Shown: piece after piece, positions 7,424-8,452 of the stretch
How the letters are laid out: each line of letters begins with the position of its first letter
Position numbering within the stretch: the first letter of the stretch is position 1
Origin: an uncultured Actinomycetes bacterium
GTDB lineage: Bacteria; Actinomycetota; Actinomycetes; Nanopelagicales; Nanopelagicaceae
Length of the DNA: 8,452 nt
NCBI GenBank assembly: GCA_903852955.1
Contig: CAINSH010000118.1
Coordinates: forward strand, 1-8,452
Direction: 5' to 3'
The notes under the pieces: model-generated
Database searches by the model: none
The model's input: the letters and a program-made list of their open reading frames with translations, nothing else
Told to the model about the DNA's origin: nothing
Program-made: the position numbers and the translations under genes

Positions 7424-8056
7424 ATGACATCGACAGACTTAGTTAAAGAGAGCTCGGCAGACCGCGCGGTCCGCTTCGAGCGAGATGCCCTTGCCTTCAC
7501 AAACCAGTTATATGCCGCAGCGCTTCGCTATACAAAAAATCCTGAAGATGCCAAAGACTTAGTTCAAGATACTTATTTGAAAGCTTTTGCTTCATTTCAT
7601 CAATTTGAAGCTGGAACAAATTTAAAAGCTTGGTTATATCGAGTTTTAACAACAACATTTATTAATACTTATCGCAAAGATCAGCGTCGTCCGCAACTTT
7701 CTGCCGGTGAGATTGAGGATTGGCAATTAGCCGATGCTGCATCACACACTAGTGATCAAGGAAAATCTGCCGAAGTTGAAGCACTAGAAAATCTGCCTGA
7801 CAGCGATATTAAAAGGGCGCTTCAAGAAATTCCTGAAGAGTTTAGAATTGCCGTTTATTTAGCCGATGTTGAGGGTTTTTCCTACAAAGAGATTGCCGAA
7901 ATTGTGGGTGTTCCTGCTGGAACCGTTATGTCGCGCCTGCATCGGGGAAGAAAACAGCTGCGTGAGCGGTTAACTGAATATGCGAAGGAACTTGGATATA
8001 GCGTTAAATCCAAAGCTTCCTCAGCCAACTCCGAAACAGAAGGAGATGGCAAATGA
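7424..8056 (+). CDS. sigR: SigR/SigH-type ECF RNA polymerase sigma factor
   Basis: This 210-residue group 4 sigma factor resembles Streptomyces SigR and mycobacterial SigH, which direct RNA polymerase to thiol-redox, protein-quality-control and heat genes under disulfide stress. The sigma-2 region (about 20-90) carries [11 protein letters not shown] and the subgroup-typical [20 protein letters not shown]. An acidic linker (about 96-130) leads to the sigma-4 helix-turn-helix (about 131-180) with [28 protein letters not shown] chose ATG 7424, which gives the usual length. An in-frame GTG at 7382 would add 14 residues and overlap the preceding gene. Neither start has a good ribosome binding site. 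A GATAAT at 7406-7411 could be a local -10 box giving a very short leader. Its stop overlaps the next gene's start, and that gene is the cognate anti-sigma factor. Confidence 0.93.
   Translation: MTSTDLVKESSADRAVRFERDALAFTNQLYAAALRYTKNPEDAKDLVQDTYLKAFASFHQFEAGTNLKAWLYRVLTTTFINTYRKDQRRPQLSAGEIEDWQLADAASHTSDQGKSAEVEALENLPDSDIKRALQEIPEEFRIAVYLADVEGFSYKEIAEIVGVPAGTVMSRLHRGRKQLRERLTEYAKELGYSVKSKASSANSETEGDGK
8039..8045 (+). promoter_or_regulatory. Shine-Dalgarno for rsrA inside the sigR 3' end
   Basis: GAAGGAG lies seven bases before the ATG at 8053, within the last sigR codons. With the ATGA overlap it decides the anti-sigma start and implies translational coupling, which keeps sigma and anti-sigma in balance. 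Confidence 0.75.
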
Positions 8057-8452
8057 GCTTCGAATTTGTAGTTCCATGTAACGAGATATTGAACTCCTTT
8101 GTTCTTTTAATCGAAGGAAATATTCAGGATCGGCAGTTGCAAACAATTGAAATTCACGTCGCGCAGTGCACAGCTTGTGAAGCAGAACTTGCCCACGAGC
8201 GACACATGCGTTCATTAATGCAAGAAGCCTTGCGCCGGACATGCAACGAAGAAGCCCCTCAGGACCTACACGATGCAATCTTTAATCAGATTCACGGACA
8301 GATGGCGGGTGCTTTTACTGAAGTTGTTACGCAATTTAGTATGACTGAGATTTCAATCGAGATCGACGAGTTCGGACAGATTGAACACCGTGAAGTTACT
8401 ATTGAACACACCGAAGAAATTCGTTACCTCAATGAAGGCGATAATCCCACTA
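8053..8452 (+). CDS. rsrA: Zinc-binding anti-sigma factor of the RsrA/RshA type (3' truncated by window edge)
   Basis: The frame opens at the ATG overlapping the sigR stop (ATGA) and stays open to the window end, giving 133 codons. RsrA-type proteins hold SigR inactive and release it when thiols are oxidised to disulfides with loss of zinc. The ZAS signature is present: C9, then H35-x3-C39-x2-C42. C64 in RTCNEEAP matches the third redox-region cysteine of the family. Known RsrA/RshA proteins are about 100-105 residues and end soon after this point. This one continues with a tail (about 88-133 and beyond) that is strongly acidic and alternates hydrophobic with charged residues, around [22 protein letters not shown], suggesting beta strands. 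The role of the tail is unknown. The true C-terminus lies outside the window. Confidence 0.9.
   Translation, partial: MSFEFVVPCNEILNSFVLLIEGNIQDRQLQTIEIHVAQCTACEAELAHERHMRSLMQEALRRTCNEEAPQDLHDAIFNQIHGQMAGAFTEVVTQFSMTEISIEIDEFGQIEHREVTIEHTEEIRYLNEGDNPT

Noticed and set aside
8021..8278. 85-codon minus-strand open frame opposite the sigR end and rsrA
   Set aside because: It is a shadow of rsrA, whose ZAS motif, ribosome binding site and ATGA overlap are clear. The reverse frame shows no family features.

Overview
The window looks like core chromosome from a low-GC actinobacterium. The base composition is moderate to low by eye (roughly mid-40s % GC). The gene order is an actinobacterial one: anti-sigma / SigR(SigH)-type sigma factor / SRAP protein / aroA / rsgA. 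From memory, the same neighbourhood occurs around sigH-aroA-rsgA in Mycobacterium and around sigR-aroA in Streptomyces. That order combined with low GC suggests a streamlined aquatic actinobacterium such as the acI / Nanopelagicales group. This assignment is inference and no taxonomic marker was tested.

Layout. (1) Positions 1-921 (+) hold the C-terminal part of a UPF0182 membrane protein that enters from the left. (2) Positions 922-1025 hold a long hairpin (949-996) and a candidate promoter, followed by an initiator tRNA-fMet (1026-1099). (3) A bidirectional intrinsic terminator at 1106-1145 separates this rightward block from a leftward operon. (4) Positions 1144-6612 (-) carry four tightly spaced genes, transcribed in the order aroA (EPSP synthase), rsgA (ribosome-assembly GTPase), hisN (histidinol-phosphatase) and copA (Cu+ export ATPase). 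(5) A 54-bp divergent region (6613-6666) has a -10-like TAnnnT box exactly seven bases before each start codon, as expected for leaderless transcripts in both directions. (6) Positions 6667-8452 (+) carry an abasic-site-shielding SRAP protein (YedK/HMCES), a SigR/SigH-type ECF sigma factor and the start of its zinc-binding anti-sigma factor (RsrA type), which overlaps the sigma gene by the bases ATGA and runs off the right edge.

How the genes work together. The rightward cluster is a stress module: a thiol-oxidation-responsive sigma/anti-sigma pair led by a DNA-lesion-protection gene. The leftward operon is mostly housekeeping (aromatic and histidine biosynthesis, 30S maturation) with a copper exporter as its last gene. 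That exporter has its own strong ribosome binding site but no visible copper regulator or chaperone beside it.

I found no mobile element, CRISPR array, phage gene or clearly new multi-gene system. The most unusual items are the acidic C-terminal extension of the anti-sigma factor, the GNRA-capped hairpin before the initiator tRNA, and the compact back-to-back leaderless promoters.
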